Positions 15,269 through 24,268 are shown, numbered from the stretch's first letter. The stretch is 64,000 nucleotides of DNA from Ruminococcus sp. (GCA_022768065.1 JALELS010000017.1:62001-126000); one strand, 5' to 3'. Notes: generated by a model from the letters alone, not told the origin. Made by a program: numbers and translations.

Positions 15269-17216
15269 TTTAGTGCTTGATGTTGATTGGGATATATCCG
15301 AAGCGGAAGCGAAGCAAAGGAAACTCAATCGATTATGGGAAGAAAGCAAGTCAAAAGAAGAGCTTATAAGGAAAGAGGCTGAACGGATAAACGGACAAAT
15401 TGAAGCCGAAAAGCAAAAGCAAATTGAAATCAACAACGCCCGCAAGGAGCAACTTCGCATAGCGAAAGAAACTGAAAGGAAGCTGTCCCTCATAAATAAC
15501 GGTAAGGCGACTCCCGACCAACTTATTTCGTGGGGCGGAAAAACATCTGTTGAATCTCAGCTTGCGGCTCAAGAAAATGAGCTTAAGACTCTTGATGAAG
15601 CTCGAAAAAAAGCATATGACAACGAGTTGAATCTTACAACTACACTCGACAAACAAAATCTTAAACTTCAAGAACAAAAAGATAAAACCGCTGAAGTTGG
15701 AGACAAAATAGCAGCTAATTCCAAAAAGACCGCCACCCATACCAAAAATTCGGAAAATGCTTTTAAAAAGTTGGCAAAGCGTATATCCGGACTTGCCAAG
15801 AGTGTACTTATCTTTTCAGTAATAACTAAAGCGTTAACCGCGCTGCGCTCAATAGTTGCAGATAAGATACTTAAAGACAATGCTCTAAGCAAATATTTGG
15901 CAAAGATAAAGGGAAACCTTGCTGTAATAGGCGAAACATTATTTCAAACCGCAAAGCCTGTTATTGAATGGATTTTGCAAAAGGTAACAATTATAACACA
16001 ACTTATCGCCAATGTGCTTGCAAGGGTTATGCATAAAAATGTTAATGAGATGGCAAAATTTGCGAAGCAATCTCAAAAGGCAAGCAAGGAAGCAAAAAAA
16101 ACACTGGCTTCATGGGATACATTACAACAGATAAATTCCGAAAAGGATACAACTACAAGTAATGTTACGCCGGATTATAATCAATTTGACGCGGCTTCTT
16201 GGACAGAAGATGAGCTACTCAAAATAGAGGCAATCGCCGCAGGAGCACTCCTCGCCCTTGGTTGTATACTTGCGTTTTCGGGTGTTAACATTCCTCTCGG
16301 GCTTGCTTTAATAGCGGCAGGCGCAGTTATTCTTGTCCGTGATGTCATTCCGAATTGGGATAAGATGAGTGACGAAACAAAAAAGACTATACAAACCATA
16401 CTCGGCATTGCCGGGGCTGCGTTGCTCGTAATAGGAATCATCTTATTATGCTGCGGAGTTATTCCTCTTGGCATAGGAGCGATAGTTGCGGGAATATCTG
16501 TTCTTGGCATTGCTGCCGCCACGCTTGACTGGACCAAAATCGGGCAAGGGGTAAAGGATGTTTTCGCAAAAATCATTGGAGTATTCGCAGGCTTAGGCAT
16601 GGTTGTTTTAGGTGTTATCCTATGCTTGACCGGCGTGGGAATTCCTATAGGTCTTGCTTTGATTCTTAACGGTATTTCCCAGATGTGTACCGGGGCAACT
16701 TATGACTGGAACACTCTTGTCGAGAAAGTCAAAAAAATAAAAGAGAATATCCTGAATATTGTGAGCGACCTTTGGACGGGCATTAAGACCGGAAATAAGG
16801 ATATGATAGTCAGCGTTGTAAACAGAGTCATTGACGCGCTCAACGGACTTATAGATAAGGCCAACGGCATGCTACAAGGGTTGTTTAATAAGCCTTGGGC
16901 CCAGTCGTTTTTTAGTTGGGCGGGCATTGATACTTCTAATTACGGTATCCCACATATTCCGCACGTATCATTTCTCGCGAGCGGAGCCGTTATTCCGGGC
17001 GGAAAGCCCTTCCCCGCTGTACTCGGAGACCAGCCGAAGGGCAAAACAAACCTTGAAGCGCCTGAAGACCTTATACGACAGATTGTTCGAGAAGAAAGTA
17101 ATAGTAATATCACTGTTAATTTCACAGGAACAATGGCGCAGCTTGTTAGACTTATGAATCCGGAGATTAAAAGGGAACAGAATAGAAGTACATTATGGGT
17201 CGGAGGCAATACATGA
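15261..17216 (+). CDS. Tape measure protein
   Basis: A 651-aa tail-length protein. Residues 1-165 are a highly charged coiled coil (Glu/Lys/Arg/Gln-rich); about residues 305-500 hold repeated Gly/Ala/Ile hydrophobic segments that would cross the host membrane on ejection; the C-terminal part carries a glycine-rich tail region. At roughly 1.5 angstrom per residue the tail would be near 100 nm. The start at 15261 follows GGGGTGAT; the 15234 alternative sits within the upstream gene without a site. It couples to the next gene by ATGA. Confidence 0.88.
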   Translation: MADLVLDVDWDISEAEAKQRKLNRLWEESKSKEELIRKEAERINGQIEAEKQKQIEINNARKEQLRIAKETERKLSLINNGKATPDQLISWGGKTSVESQLAAQENELKTLDEARKKAYDNELNLTTTLDKQNLKLQEQKDKTAEVGDKIAANSKKTATHTKNSENAFKKLAKRISGLAKSVLIFSVITKALTALRSIVADKILKDNALSKYLAKIKGNLAVIGETLFQTAKPVIEWILQKVTIITQLIANVLARVMHKNVNEMAKFAKQSQKASKEAKKTLASWDTLQQINSEKDTTTSNVTPDYNQFDAASWTEDELLKIEAIAAGALLALGCILAFSGVNIPLGLALIAAGAVILVRDVIPNWDKMSDETKKTIQTILGIAGAALLVIGIILLCCGVIPLGIGAIVAGISVLGIAAATLDWTKIGQGVKDVFAKIIGVFAGLGMVVLGVILCLTGVGIPIGLALILNGISQMCTGATYDWNTLVEKVKKIKENILNIVSDLWTGIKTGNKDMIVSVVNRVIDALNGLIDKANGMLQGLFNKPWAQSFFSWAGIDTSNYGIPHIPHVSFLASGAVIPGGKPFPAVLGDQPKGKTNLEAPEDLIRQIVREESNSNITVNFTGTMAQLVRLMNPEIKREQNRSTLWVGGNT

Positions 17217-17641
17217 TAACAATAGACGGTGTTAACTATAAAGCTAATTGGATTGAAAGCACGCTCAAACGCAACGCGGAAATTATAAACGGAGATGCTT
17301 CGGGAAGATTACAGAATACAAAAGCAATGTACTTAGATTATGTCGGCACCTTTTATAACTATGACGGCGACTTGCGAAGAGAAAAAGGCTGTTCCGATGC
17401 AGAGTGGGAAGCTCTATTTATCGTATTGACAAACCCGATTAACAACCATACCATAACAGTTCCTTTTGGCAATGGCACAATCTCAAATGAGTTTTATATT
17501 TCATCCGTAAAAAGTAAGCTCATCACTTCCGAGAGAGGACATAACGAATGGGATAAGACTTATTCTGTAACCTTTACATCAATGAGACCGCAAAGATTGG
17601 CAACCTCTCCAAACACAATAACGGGGGTGTCATATGGTTAA
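17213..17641 (+). CDS. Distal tail-like protein
   Basis: A 142-aa protein placed right after the tape measure, the usual distal-tail position. It has an N-terminal DGVNYKANWIES strand segment and a CSDAEWEALFIVL helix followed by NPINNHTITVPFGNG. GGAGG at 17202-17206 and an ATGA overlap fix the start at 17213. The function is inferred from order and size; it may connect tail tube and hub. Confidence 0.65.
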   Translation: MITIDGVNYKANWIESTLKRNAEIINGDASGRLQNTKAMYLDYVGTFYNYDGDLRREKGCSDAEWEALFIVLTNPINNHTITVPFGNGTISNEFYISSVKSKLITSERGHNEWDKTYSVTFTSMRPQRLATSPNTITGVSYG

Positions 17642-19421
17642 CATAAGATATTCGACAGGGTCGTCAGATCTAAAAAGAATTGGATTTGGTGTAACTGGTC
17701 AAAGTCAATACCAATGTACCGTAAGCGATGCCGTCTCAGCCTTTAATAAGACAAGTCTGCCGAATGCCGATTTTACCGGATTCAAGGCACATATAACACA
17801 AAGCGATGGTGTGACTCTTCGTTTAGAACATCCTAATGCCAATACAATAGCTCCTAATGGTACAAAAAACGGATGGGACATCAGCCACGGAATTTTTTTC
17901 ATCTTTTCAAAATATGAAAATGTAACCATAACTCCTAAGTTTGACAATCAAGACTCTTCTTGTGTTCAAATGTATAAAGATGACGATGGGTGGCAATCTT
18001 CGACAAGTCTTGTGATACAGTCCCCTATTATTAAATTGATACCTAAAACCGCCGCTTCGGCAAAAAAAATATGGCTCCAATTCACTTGGAACGGCACACC
18101 GCAAGACGTTCAACTTGTTTCTGTTATCGTCGGCGGAGAGCTCATTCAATTTGAAAAAATATTATCTGCAGACTTAATCGAGGAGATGAACATTCTCAGC
18201 GATGATTTGGCTGTCAACGAATTCGATTTTTCAGTCGTGAGTCAGCAAGACCTTGCTCCGGGAAGCAAATTAAGCGTGTATTCGAATGATGAATATTTCG
18301 GAACATTTTGGACTGACAAGGTTGACAAAATCAGCCAGAATTATTCCGGAGCTGAAAAGGTATACACCCTTGAATGCGTTAATGCCATCGGAATCCTTGA
18401 TAAGTGTTCTTTCGATGATTGTGACATCTCTTTTCTTAACGGTCCTTTTACCACTTGGTCTTCTTTGAAAAACGAGCTAAAATCCAAAGCAAAATTGGAA
18501 ATTCAACTGGAAAATGAAAAGGCCGATCCGAATTATGGCGTGTTAGGACTTGTGCCGGCTCAATCTCTCCGTTTCTTTCTTTGCGAATTTGCTTGGTCCA
18601 TATGCCGATGGATTGACACAGCGAGAAGAGATGATATATATATGCGGAGCATTCCGAGCGCTGTAACGGTTACGATTCCCTCTGATTACGTTATCGGTAA
18701 CGCGATCTACCAGAAACAGGATATAATAACGAAAGCCTATTGGACGCACCCTGTTGAAAATATAGATTGGGGCACAAGCAATGTGCTTGGGACCATAACT
18801 CTTCCTTCCACTTCAACACTACGCAAGATATATTATGGCTCTCCCCCTGCTTGGGTGGATATTAACAACGAAAAATACAAAAACGTAAAGTGGAAAGCTA
18901 ACTATTTTGAGTATCAATCGCAAGAAGCAACATCAAACATATCTGTATTCGGCAGCCGGAACTTAACCGAAACTACAGTAATTCTCTCTCCCGGCACTCA
19001 CACAACCACAACAGAGCGTAGTCAAGAATATAACAAGTTCGCATGCGTGGGAATAAGGAATTTTGAAGCAAAGACAGCCAAAGAAATGGGCCTCGATTCA
19101 ACCCATAGCTTGATCTTTGAGCTTATTAAAGCCGGGACATATAATTCTTCAACACTATCCGGAGAATCCATCGACAGTGCTAACCTGATTGTAACTCAAA
19201 AGGTATCTGACATTCAAAAGTACATTCAAAGTACAGGGATTGTAACTGCGACAATAATTCTAAAAGATGATCTTAAAAATCTCCAAGCCGGAGATATGGT
19301 TACCATAACAACAGCTTATGACGGTCAGATAACCGGTATTATAACCAAGATGGAAATAAGCTTCGGATACAACAACACCGCACAGGTTGAAATCCGCGAA
19401 AGCTCAGCATTCATTAAATAA
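17634..19421 (+). CDS. Tail hub / baseplate protein
   Basis: A 595-aa tail-tip protein. The centre (about 175-265) shows an EEMNILSDDLAVNEFDF segment and LECVNAIGILDKCSF, resembling the hub domains of siphovirus tail tips. The C-terminal 100 residues contain VSDIQKYI, then LQAGDMVTITTAYDGQITGII and a beta strand, like the loop-sheet of tail-associated proteins. No peptidase motif is obvious. It overlaps the preceding gene by 8 bases. Confidence 0.72.
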   Translation: MVNIRYSTGSSDLKRIGFGVTGQSQYQCTVSDAVSAFNKTSLPNADFTGFKAHITQSDGVTLRLEHPNANTIAPNGTKNGWDISHGIFFIFSKYENVTITPKFDNQDSSCVQMYKDDDGWQSSTSLVIQSPIIKLIPKTAASAKKIWLQFTWNGTPQDVQLVSVIVGGELIQFEKILSADLIEEMNILSDDLAVNEFDFSVVSQQDLAPGSKLSVYSNDEYFGTFWTDKVDKISQNYSGAEKVYTLECVNAIGILDKCSFDDCDISFLNGPFTTWSSLKNELKSKAKLEIQLENEKADPNYGVLGLVPAQSLRFFLCEFAWSICRWIDTARRDDIYMRSIPSAVTVTIPSDYVIGNAIYQKQDIITKAYWTHPVENIDWGTSNVLGTITLPSTSTLRKIYYGSPPAWVDINNEKYKNVKWKANYFEYQSQEATSNISVFGSRNLTETTVILSPGTHTTTTERSQEYNKFACVGIRNFEAKTAKEMGLDSTHSLIFELIKAGTYNSSTLSGESIDSANLIVTQKVSDIQKYIQSTGIVTATIILKDDLKNLQAGDMVTITTAYDGQITGIITKMEISFGYNNTAQVEIRESSAFIK

Positions 19422-19433
19422 GGAGATGATAGA

Positions 19434-21197
19434 ATGGCTATAAAGCTTGATGCGACAGCAAATGATATCGAGCTCAAGAAATATCGCATACCAGATCTCG
19501 AAAATGTTAATTCACATGATGAGGGCTACCCAACTGCGTTAGCAGCCAAGCTATATGCGGACAAGTTAAAGGTTACAATTGACACCGAACTGTCCGAAAC
19601 ATCAGAAAACCCAGTACAAAATAAGGTTACAACAGAAGAACTCAAAAAGCTTAAAGAGTTAGGAGAGACTCAATCAGATTGGAATGTGAATGATACCGCA
19701 AATCCGTCCTATGTGAAGAACCGACCGTTCTATAGCGAAAAGATTGAATCGGATGTGTGGGAATTTGCGGTTCCAATTACGAATGAAGCAACAGGCGAAG
19801 GAATTTATGTTTCTATTCCAATGCCCGATGCTGATTTATCTCAATTTACAGATGGACAAGAGTTAGAATACGAAGTTTATGACAATGGGGAACTTCAAAG
19901 CTCGGGTACTAATGTATTCTTTAAATCTGTAAATATAAGAGAAATGTTTGAAGATGGATATATAACGGTAGATGCAGATGTTCCTAATGAGTTAATGGGT
20001 ATGGGAAAAGATGCAGAAAATGTTGGTATTATATTTGGCATTACATTAGAGATAACTGATGTAGAACAAGATATTGGTGTTGTTCACAATACTCCAAATG
20101 CTTGCTTTGTAATTGGGCCGGGATACGGTGGAAATGAAGAATATGTAGCTCAAGTTAAATTCAAAAATTTCAAGAATATGGTAGACCACGTAAATCAGAT
20201 TCCTAATAAGTATATAAACTGGGACAATTATATAAACAATAAAAAGTGGAAATGGGAATATCGCGCGTCTGCAATGCCTTTTGATACCCAACCTACGATT
20301 ATAACAGGTAATGTAAATAAACTCAAAGCAGATACTTTTTACTTTATTAAATATACCGATACTGCCGAAACAAAATTTAATTTGACATATGGTGCGGACA
20401 TATTTGTTGACGACACATTAGAATTTAATCGTAACAATGCTTGGACTTCAAGCGACAACTATAAGTTAATTCATTGTATATCTGTAGATACCACAACTAA
20501 TACAGCGATATTTGGAAAACCTTATCCTGATGACGAGTTGATTAGTTGTATTATCCCCAACAACACTAAAAATTTAAGAATGAAAATGTCTGCAAGAGCT
20601 GTCAATATGGACATAAAGAATTCACCAAATCCAATTTATTCAGGTAATGGTGCGTGGGGTACCGCTGTTATAATTTCAGCTGATGATAACCCAATTACCG
20701 GAAACACTTATGAGACTATAGGATGTGGTACTCAAACTGTATTTAACAAATCAGATAATTCTTTAGTGGCAAAAGAGGTTATAGGACGTGGAGACGGTAT
20801 AGGGTTGATACTTAGTTTCGCAGAAAACCCTGCCTGTGTCATTGACCCAACTACAGAAAATGAATCTACCCAAGTAAAACATCCAAGATATGAAGGCTTA
20901 CTTCAGGATGATATTATGATAACAGTAGCAGATGACCGACGTTCATACAATGTGGAAGGTACGTTAACCAACATTTGCTGGGAACCGATAAATTCTGTTA
21001 CATTTGCAAACTCATTTGACCTCTCCAGCATCAAAGCTACATATCCAATTCAGTTGTACTCACAGCTGCAGAGTACAGATAAAAAGTTATTATTCAAAAA
21101 AAATGAAGTTAACAACAAAAACGCACAATTACTTATTTCAACAGGAGAAAACACACTTACAGGATTTTCAATCACAGTAGAAGGGGAAATAGAATAA
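19434..21197 (+). CDS. Tail fibre / receptor-binding-like protein
   Basis: A 587-aa protein. The N-terminal 110 residues attach to the tail tip and include SDWNVNDTANPSYVKNRP, a motif repeated in many Firmicutes tail fibres. The remainder is beta-rich, Asn/Thr/Gly-rich and clearly more AT-rich than the neighbouring genes (from about 19,850 to 21,180), which suggests a swapped receptor-binding module. GGAGATG gives the ribosome site. It is probably the host-range determinant. Confidence 0.72.
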   Translation: MAIKLDATANDIELKKYRIPDLENVNSHDEGYPTALAAKLYADKLKVTIDTELSETSENPVQNKVTTEELKKLKELGETQSDWNVNDTANPSYVKNRPFYSEKIESDVWEFAVPITNEATGEGIYVSIPMPDADLSQFTDGQELEYEVYDNGELQSSGTNVFFKSVNIREMFEDGYITVDADVPNELMGMGKDAENVGIIFGITLEITDVEQDIGVVHNTPNACFVIGPGYGGNEEYVAQVKFKNFKNMVDHVNQIPNKYINWDNYINNKKWKWEYRASAMPFDTQPTIITGNVNKLKADTFYFIKYTDTAETKFNLTYGADIFVDDTLEFNRNNAWTSSDNYKLIHCISVDTTTNTAIFGKPYPDDELISCIIPNNTKNLRMKMSARAVNMDIKNSPNPIYSGNGAWGTAVIISADDNPITGNTYETIGCGTQTVFNKSDNSLVAKEVIGRGDGIGLILSFAENPACVIDPTTENESTQVKHPRYEGLLQDDIMITVADDRRSYNVEGTLTNICWEPINSVTFANSFDLSSIKATYPIQLYSQLQSTDKKLLFKKNEVNNKNAQLLISTGENTLTGFSITVEGEIE

Positions 21198-21388
21198 TGG
21201 AGCTAAGCAAGAAAGATAACAAGGTCGAATATGAAGCAGCAATGAAGCTTATCCAAGACTTCAATAATAAACTCGAAAAGCAAAGAGAATTACTCCAGAA
21301 TCAAGTAACAGATTCTCAAAGACTTGAAGCTCTTGAAAGTGCTGTTGCAGATTTGATGATGCTTTCTATTAAGGAGGACAATCAATGA
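21197..21388 (+). CDS. Small coiled-coil phage protein, 63 aa
   Basis: A 63-aa, mostly helical charged protein (EYEAAMKLIQDFNNKLEKQR...). The start overlaps the fibre-gene stop by one base. It may be a fibre chaperone or tail accessory judged by place, but there is no sequence support for a function. Confidence 0.6.
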   Translation: MELSKKDNKVEYEAAMKLIQDFNNKLEKQRELLQNQVTDSQRLEALESAVADLMMLSIKEDNQ

Positions 21389-21528
21389 AAGAGTTCATAA
21401 TACTTCAATTCAAACTGCATAAAGAAGGTAAATCCGCTATTCCGATAGAATCATTAGATATTCTTGCGAAGAAGGTTTTAACTGCGGAGGAATATTCAGG
21501 ATTACTCAATTTGTTAAAAATATTTTAG
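21385..21528 (+). CDS. Small phage protein, 47 aa
   Basis: A 47-aa frame (MKEFIILQFKLHKEG...) coupled to the previous gene by ATGA, with GGAGG at 21373-21377. It has a mixed charged and hydrophobic sequence and no recognised domain. Similar tiny genes often precede the lysis module. Confidence 0.55.
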   Translation: MKEFIILQFKLHKEGKSAIPIESLDILAKKVLTAEEYSGLLNLLKIF

Positions 21529-21543
21529 AAAGTGAGTCAGTAA

Positions 21544-21804
21544 ATGAGTGATGCAGTAGCTGTCGCGCTTATATCGGGCGGACTTGCCCTCTTAGGCGTG
21601 ATTATTACGTCTGTAAGCACTTCTCGCAGAATGACCGCACAGCTTGAGCGTAATCAGGCTGTGACGGACACGAAGATAGAAGAGCTTACACGCGAAGTGA
21701 GATTGCATAACAACTTCGCGCAGCGTATACCCGTTATAGAAAGAGACATAAAAGTCATAAATCATCGGATCGATGATTTAGAAAACTTACATAAAGGAGC
21801 ATAA
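21544..21804 (+). CDS. Lysis-module membrane protein, XhlA-like
   Basis: An 86-aa protein with one N-terminal membrane helix (AVAVALISGGLALLGVIITSV, given here as about residues 4-24) followed by a coiled coil with TDTKIEELTREVRLHNN. This layout is widespread directly before phage holins and recalls XhlA-type haemolysin-like proteins. It probably helps form or regulate the lysis pore. Confidence 0.7.
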   Translation: MSDAVAVALISGGLALLGVIITSVSTSRRMTAQLERNQAVTDTKIEELTREVRLHNNFAQRIPVIERDIKVINHRIDDLENLHKGA

Positions 21805-21809
21805 AAAAT

Positions 21810-22097
21810 ATGAAAATCAACATCAAGCAGAGGTTTAAGAACAAAACATTCGTGGTGTCGCTGATTACACTTGTTTTGGCGACAATTTATCAAATCCTCG
21901 GAATGTTTGAAATCGTGCCAAAAGTGAGCGAGGACACATTGACAAGCGGCTTAATGCTTGTCGTAAATCTGTTGTCTGCTCTCGGCATTCTTGTCGATCC
22001 GACAACAGAGGGATTGTCGGACTCGAAGAGAGCGCTTACATATGGCACGGCAGAGGACGAAAGACGAGTTGACGAGAATGACGAGGGGGCGAAATAA
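21810..22097 (+). CDS. Phage holin (phi-LC3 type)
   Basis: A 95-aa protein with two hydrophobic segments (about 15-33 and 45-60) separated by a short loop and a charged C-terminus, the plan of phi-LC3-family holins: the basic NIKQRFKNKTFVVSLI opening, then LGILVDPTTEGLSDS. Holins pierce the membrane to release the endolysin. It overlaps the amidase gene by one base. Confidence 0.85.
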   Translation: MKINIKQRFKNKTFVVSLITLVLATIYQILGMFEIVPKVSEDTLTSGLMLVVNLLSALGILVDPTTEGLSDSKRALTYGTAEDERRVDENDEGAK

Positions 22098-22924
22098 TGA
22101 GTAAGACGGTAGTTATTGACCCCGGGCATTATACTGGTTACAATCAGTACCCGGCAGCGAAAGGTTACAGCGAGGGCAATCAGATGTGGAAGCTCGCAGG
22201 CTATCTCAAGACTGCACTTGAGCGTTGTGGTGTCAAGGTAATCTTGACAAAATCCTCTTGCGGAGAAAACCCCGGACTTCCAACAAGAGGCGCAACAGCA
22301 GGAAGAAATCACGCTGATATGTTTTTGAGCTTGCACTCGAACGCAGTATCAAGTGCAGTCAACGACAACGTGACAGGTGTTGAGGTGTATCATTCAATTT
22401 TCAACGGCTCAAGCTTTGCAAGCGTTCTTGCTTCGACAGTATCAAGAATAATGAATACGAAGAATAGAGGTGCAAAGACACGCAGAGGCTCGGGCAACTG
22501 GGATTATTACTCAGTTATCAAGGGTGCGGTTGACAGCGGCTGCAAGGAAGCATACCTTATCGAACACGGCTTCCACACTTCGCACAAGGACGCAAGTTTT
22601 CTTATTGTTGATGGAAATTTGAAAACTCTTGCCGAAGCGGAATGCAAGGTTATATGTGAGAAGCTCGGTGTTAATTACGCAACCGAGGCAAAGCCTCAGC
22701 CACAGGCTACAAGTAACAGCTTCCTTGTAAGAATTATTGATAAAAATCTCAACATCCGAAGCGGTCCGTCAACAGCTTACAGAGTTGTCGGACAAATAAG
22801 GGACGGCGGAGTTTACACAATTGTCGAGACGAAAGGCACGGTCGGCAAGGCAGGCTCTTGGGGCAAGCTCAAAAGCGGTGCAGGCTGGATAAGCCTTAAC
22901 AAATGCTTTGCGGTAAGAGTGTAA
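22097..22924 (+). CDS. Endolysin: N-acetylmuramoyl-L-alanine amidase with SH3 domain
   Basis: A 275-aa phage lysin. Residues 1-190 are an Amidase_3 domain: VVIDPGHYTG with the first zinc His, EGNQMWKLA with Glu, FLSLHSNA with His, and YLIEHGFHT with the catalytic Glu. After a short linker (PQPQATS) comes a C-terminal bacterial SH3 domain (about 208-275; LNIRSGPSTAYRVVG, GWISL) that binds the wall. There is no signal peptide, so export relies on the upstream holin. It is the last gene of the prophage. Confidence 0.93.
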   Translation: MSKTVVIDPGHYTGYNQYPAAKGYSEGNQMWKLAGYLKTALERCGVKVILTKSSCGENPGLPTRGATAGRNHADMFLSLHSNAVSSAVNDNVTGVEVYHSIFNGSSFASVLASTVSRIMNTKNRGAKTRRGSGNWDYYSVIKGAVDSGCKEAYLIEHGFHTSHKDASFLIVDGNLKTLAEAECKVICEKLGVNYATEAKPQPQATSNSFLVRIIDKNLNIRSGPSTAYRVVGQIRDGGVYTIVETKGTVGKAGSWGKLKSGAGWISLNKCFAVRV

Positions 22925-22932
22925 AAAAAAGA

Positions 22933-22962
22933 GGAGAGCTGAAAAGCTCTCCTTATTTTTTA
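22933..22962 (+). terminator. Terminator of the prophage late operon
   Basis: GGAGAGCT / AGCTCTCC with a GAAA tetraloop, then TTATTTTTTAT. It ends late transcription 9 bases after the amidase stop. Confidence 0.9.
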
Positions 22963-22977
22963 TGCCTTTATTTTTTG

Positions 22978-23021
22978 TACGGACTTTTGTACGGACTTTT
23001 TGAGCATTTTTACGGACTTTT
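22978..23021. repeat. Three direct copies of TACGGACTTTT
   Basis: Identical 11-mers start at 22978, 22990 and 23011, in the non-coding strip between the late terminator and the tRNA gene. They could be integrase/excisionase arm-type sites near the attachment site; that is inference only. Confidence 0.5.
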
Positions 23022-23061
23022 TGTCCTATTTCGGCACTTTGCATTTCATAAAAAGTCAAAA

Positions 23062-23111
23062 CATAAAACCCTTAAAAAGCCTATAACATCAAGCTTTTTA
23101 AGGGTTTTATG
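23062..23111 (-). terminator. Perfect 19-bp stem next to tRNA-Lys
   Basis: A perfect inverted repeat of 19 bases (23062-23080 and 23093-23111) with a 12-base loop starts two bases past the tRNA 3' end. On the minus strand it ends in a T-rich stretch, so it can terminate the tRNA transcript. Its A/T-rich flanks make it usable in both directions. Confidence 0.65.
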
Positions 23112-23113
23112 AA

Positions 23114-23190
23114 TGGTGAGCCATCGGAGATTCGAACTCCGGACACCTTGATTAAAAGTCAAGTGCTCTGCCAACTGAGCTAATGGCTCA
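23114..23190 (-). tRNA. trnK: tRNA-Lys (anticodon TTT)
   Basis: Read on the minus strand the gene starts TGAGCCA and ends TGGCTCA-CCA. It has a standard D-arm (AGCTCAGTTGGCAGAGC), an anticodon stem CTTGA/TCAAG around CTTTTAA with anticodon TTT, and a T-arm with GTTCGAATC. CCA is encoded. All stems pair. The 3' end faces the prophage, and tRNA 3' ends are the usual target of phage tyrosine integrases, so the prophage right attachment site probably overlaps it. Confidence 0.97.
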
Positions 23191-23194
23191 TATA

Positions 23195-23214
23195 AAAAGC
23201 GTTTTACCGCTTTT
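23195..23214 (-). terminator. secG/tRNA intergenic hairpin
   Basis: AAAAGCG / CGCTTTT with a 6-base loop between secG and tRNA-Lys. On the minus strand it ends in TTTTTATA, a short intrinsic terminator or processing site. Confidence 0.55.
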
Positions 23215-23219
23215 ATATT

Positions 23220-23468
23220 TTAGAAAAAGAGAAGCAAAAGTGTGGCACCAAGTGCAAGCACAAAGAAGAAAATACCGAAGTATTTTGTAAATCTGCTGAG
23301 CTTAGCCTCCATGGTTCTGCCCTTATTTTTGCCGAAGAAAGTATCGGCACCGCCTGCGATAGCACCGGAAAGGCCTGCCTGACGACTCTCCTGCATAAGG
23401 ATAACAACAGTCAGTATAACAGATGACAATATAAGTAATACAGCAAGGATTATTTCAAGAGCCGACAT
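23220..23468 (-). CDS. secG: Preprotein translocase subunit SecG
   Basis: An 82-aa integral membrane component of the SecYEG channel. It has two membrane helices (about 4-24 and 60-81) around the conserved loop VILMQESRQAGLSGAIAGGADTFFGK (positions 23-48, given in part: MQESRQAGLSG), the SecG hallmark. GGAGG precedes the ATG. It stands alone with its own promoter, then tRNA-Lys downstream. Confidence 0.95.
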   Translation of the reverse strand: MSALEIILAVLLILSSVILTVVILMQESRQAGLSGAIAGGADTFFGKNKGRTMEAKLSRFTKYFGIFFFVLALGATLLLLFF

Positions 23469-23514
23469 TTTCTTCCTCCGTTCAAATTTGAATTCGTTTT
23501 CAGAATGCTAAAGC

Positions 23515-23543
23515 ATTCTATCATACTGAGTGTAAAAAAGCAA
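23515..23543 (-). promoter_or_regulatory. secG promoter
   Basis: On the minus strand, TTGCTT (23543-23538), a 17-base spacer and TAGAAT (23520-23515). A 7-bp inverted repeat AGAATGC/GCATTCT (23502-23519) overlaps the -10 and the start site; it may form a 5' mRNA hairpin. Confidence 0.6.
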
Positions 23544-23700
23544 GTCTTTTTTGCAAATTTTTTATATACAAGCAAATTTCATTGCATATATTGCGGTTTT
23601 CGGAGCATATTATTTACCGCAGAAGCTTTTATCCGTAATAATGCGTTTGCTGTAAAAGCTTTTGCGCCGCTTGCAGCTTTCCTTGCCGCGAGCGGTTTTT

Positions 23701-24210
23701 TTATTGCTCTGCGGAAAGCGAAGTATCGTAAGACGAGGTTAATTTTGACTCCGACGCAGTATTTTCGCCTGAAACGGTTTCGTTTTCCGAGGTTTCGGCG
23801 GTATTACCGGCAGTATATGTGTTGTAATATGTGCCCGAATCGGCGACAGATGCGGTTTCGGCGGTAGGGTCCTCAAAAAGACCGGTATAGTTTTTGATAA
23901 CGCCGAATCCGGTTAAAACAGAAAAGGCGCTTATAAGAGCGAGCAGCACCGCCGCCACGGTCAAAAACACCGCAAGACCTCTTTCGGCATTTCCCCCGCT
24001 CTTGCTTTTTGTTTTGGCGCTCTCTTCAAGCATCATCGGCTGATTATCGCCGTAAAAATATGTTTCCTCCGGTCTTGTCTCGTATCGGCTCATGCCGTCC
24101 GTAAAATCATATCTGAATTCCTCGCAGGCACGCCTTTTATGCTCGCCTGTATGCGGCGAAACAAGCTTTTTGCCGTACTCAGAATTGTTTTCCGTACCGG
24201 TTCCGAACAT
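23701..24210 (-). CDS. Single-pass membrane protein of unknown function
   Basis: A 169-aa protein. The hydrophilic, Tyr/Glu-rich N-terminal 75 residues are followed by one hydrophobic helix (about 78-102, GLAVFLTVAAVLLALIS) and a Thr/Ser/Glu-rich C-terminal tail with a low-complexity ETSENET pattern. GGAGG is 7 bases before the ATG. The overlapping plus-strand frame at 23505 is a shadow. The likely topology is cytoplasmic N-terminus with an extracellular Ser/Thr tail. No family is recognised. Confidence 0.65.
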   Translation of the reverse strand: MFGTGTENNSEYGKKLVSPHTGEHKRRACEEFRYDFTDGMSRYETRPEETYFYGDNQPMMLEESAKTKSKSGGNAERGLAVFLTVAAVLLALISAFSVLTGFGVIKNYTGLFEDPTAETASVADSGTYYNTYTAGNTAETSENETVSGENTASESKLTSSYDTSLSAEQ

Positions 24211-24268
24211 AACGCAGCCTCCTTTGGATTTATTTCTGTCGTAATTTTATCATTGTGCGTATAAAAAG

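Larger units (their letters stand above)
1..23113 (+). mobile_element. Prophage, late half; left end outside window
   Basis: An unbroken rightward series of phage genes runs from a RusA resolvase through terminase, portal, capsid, tail, holin and amidase. No host gene interrupts it. It stops about 190 bases before the 3' end of a tRNA-Lys gene, a classic integration position. No integrase, repressor or replication gene is present, so those lie left of the window. One large tape-measure gene, a tail-tube protein, two tail chaperones and no contractile sheath point to a siphovirus. All structural genes seen are intact, so the phage may be inducible. Confidence 0.95.

Noticed and set aside
22978..23021. 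CRISPR-like repeat array
   Set aside because: Only three 11-base copies with spacers of 1 and 10 bases and no Cas genes.
23505..23867. Plus-strand 120-aa frame opposite the 169-aa membrane gene
   Set aside because: No ribosome site, extreme Arg/Phe/Cys composition, and the opposite strand has a good site and a plausible protein.
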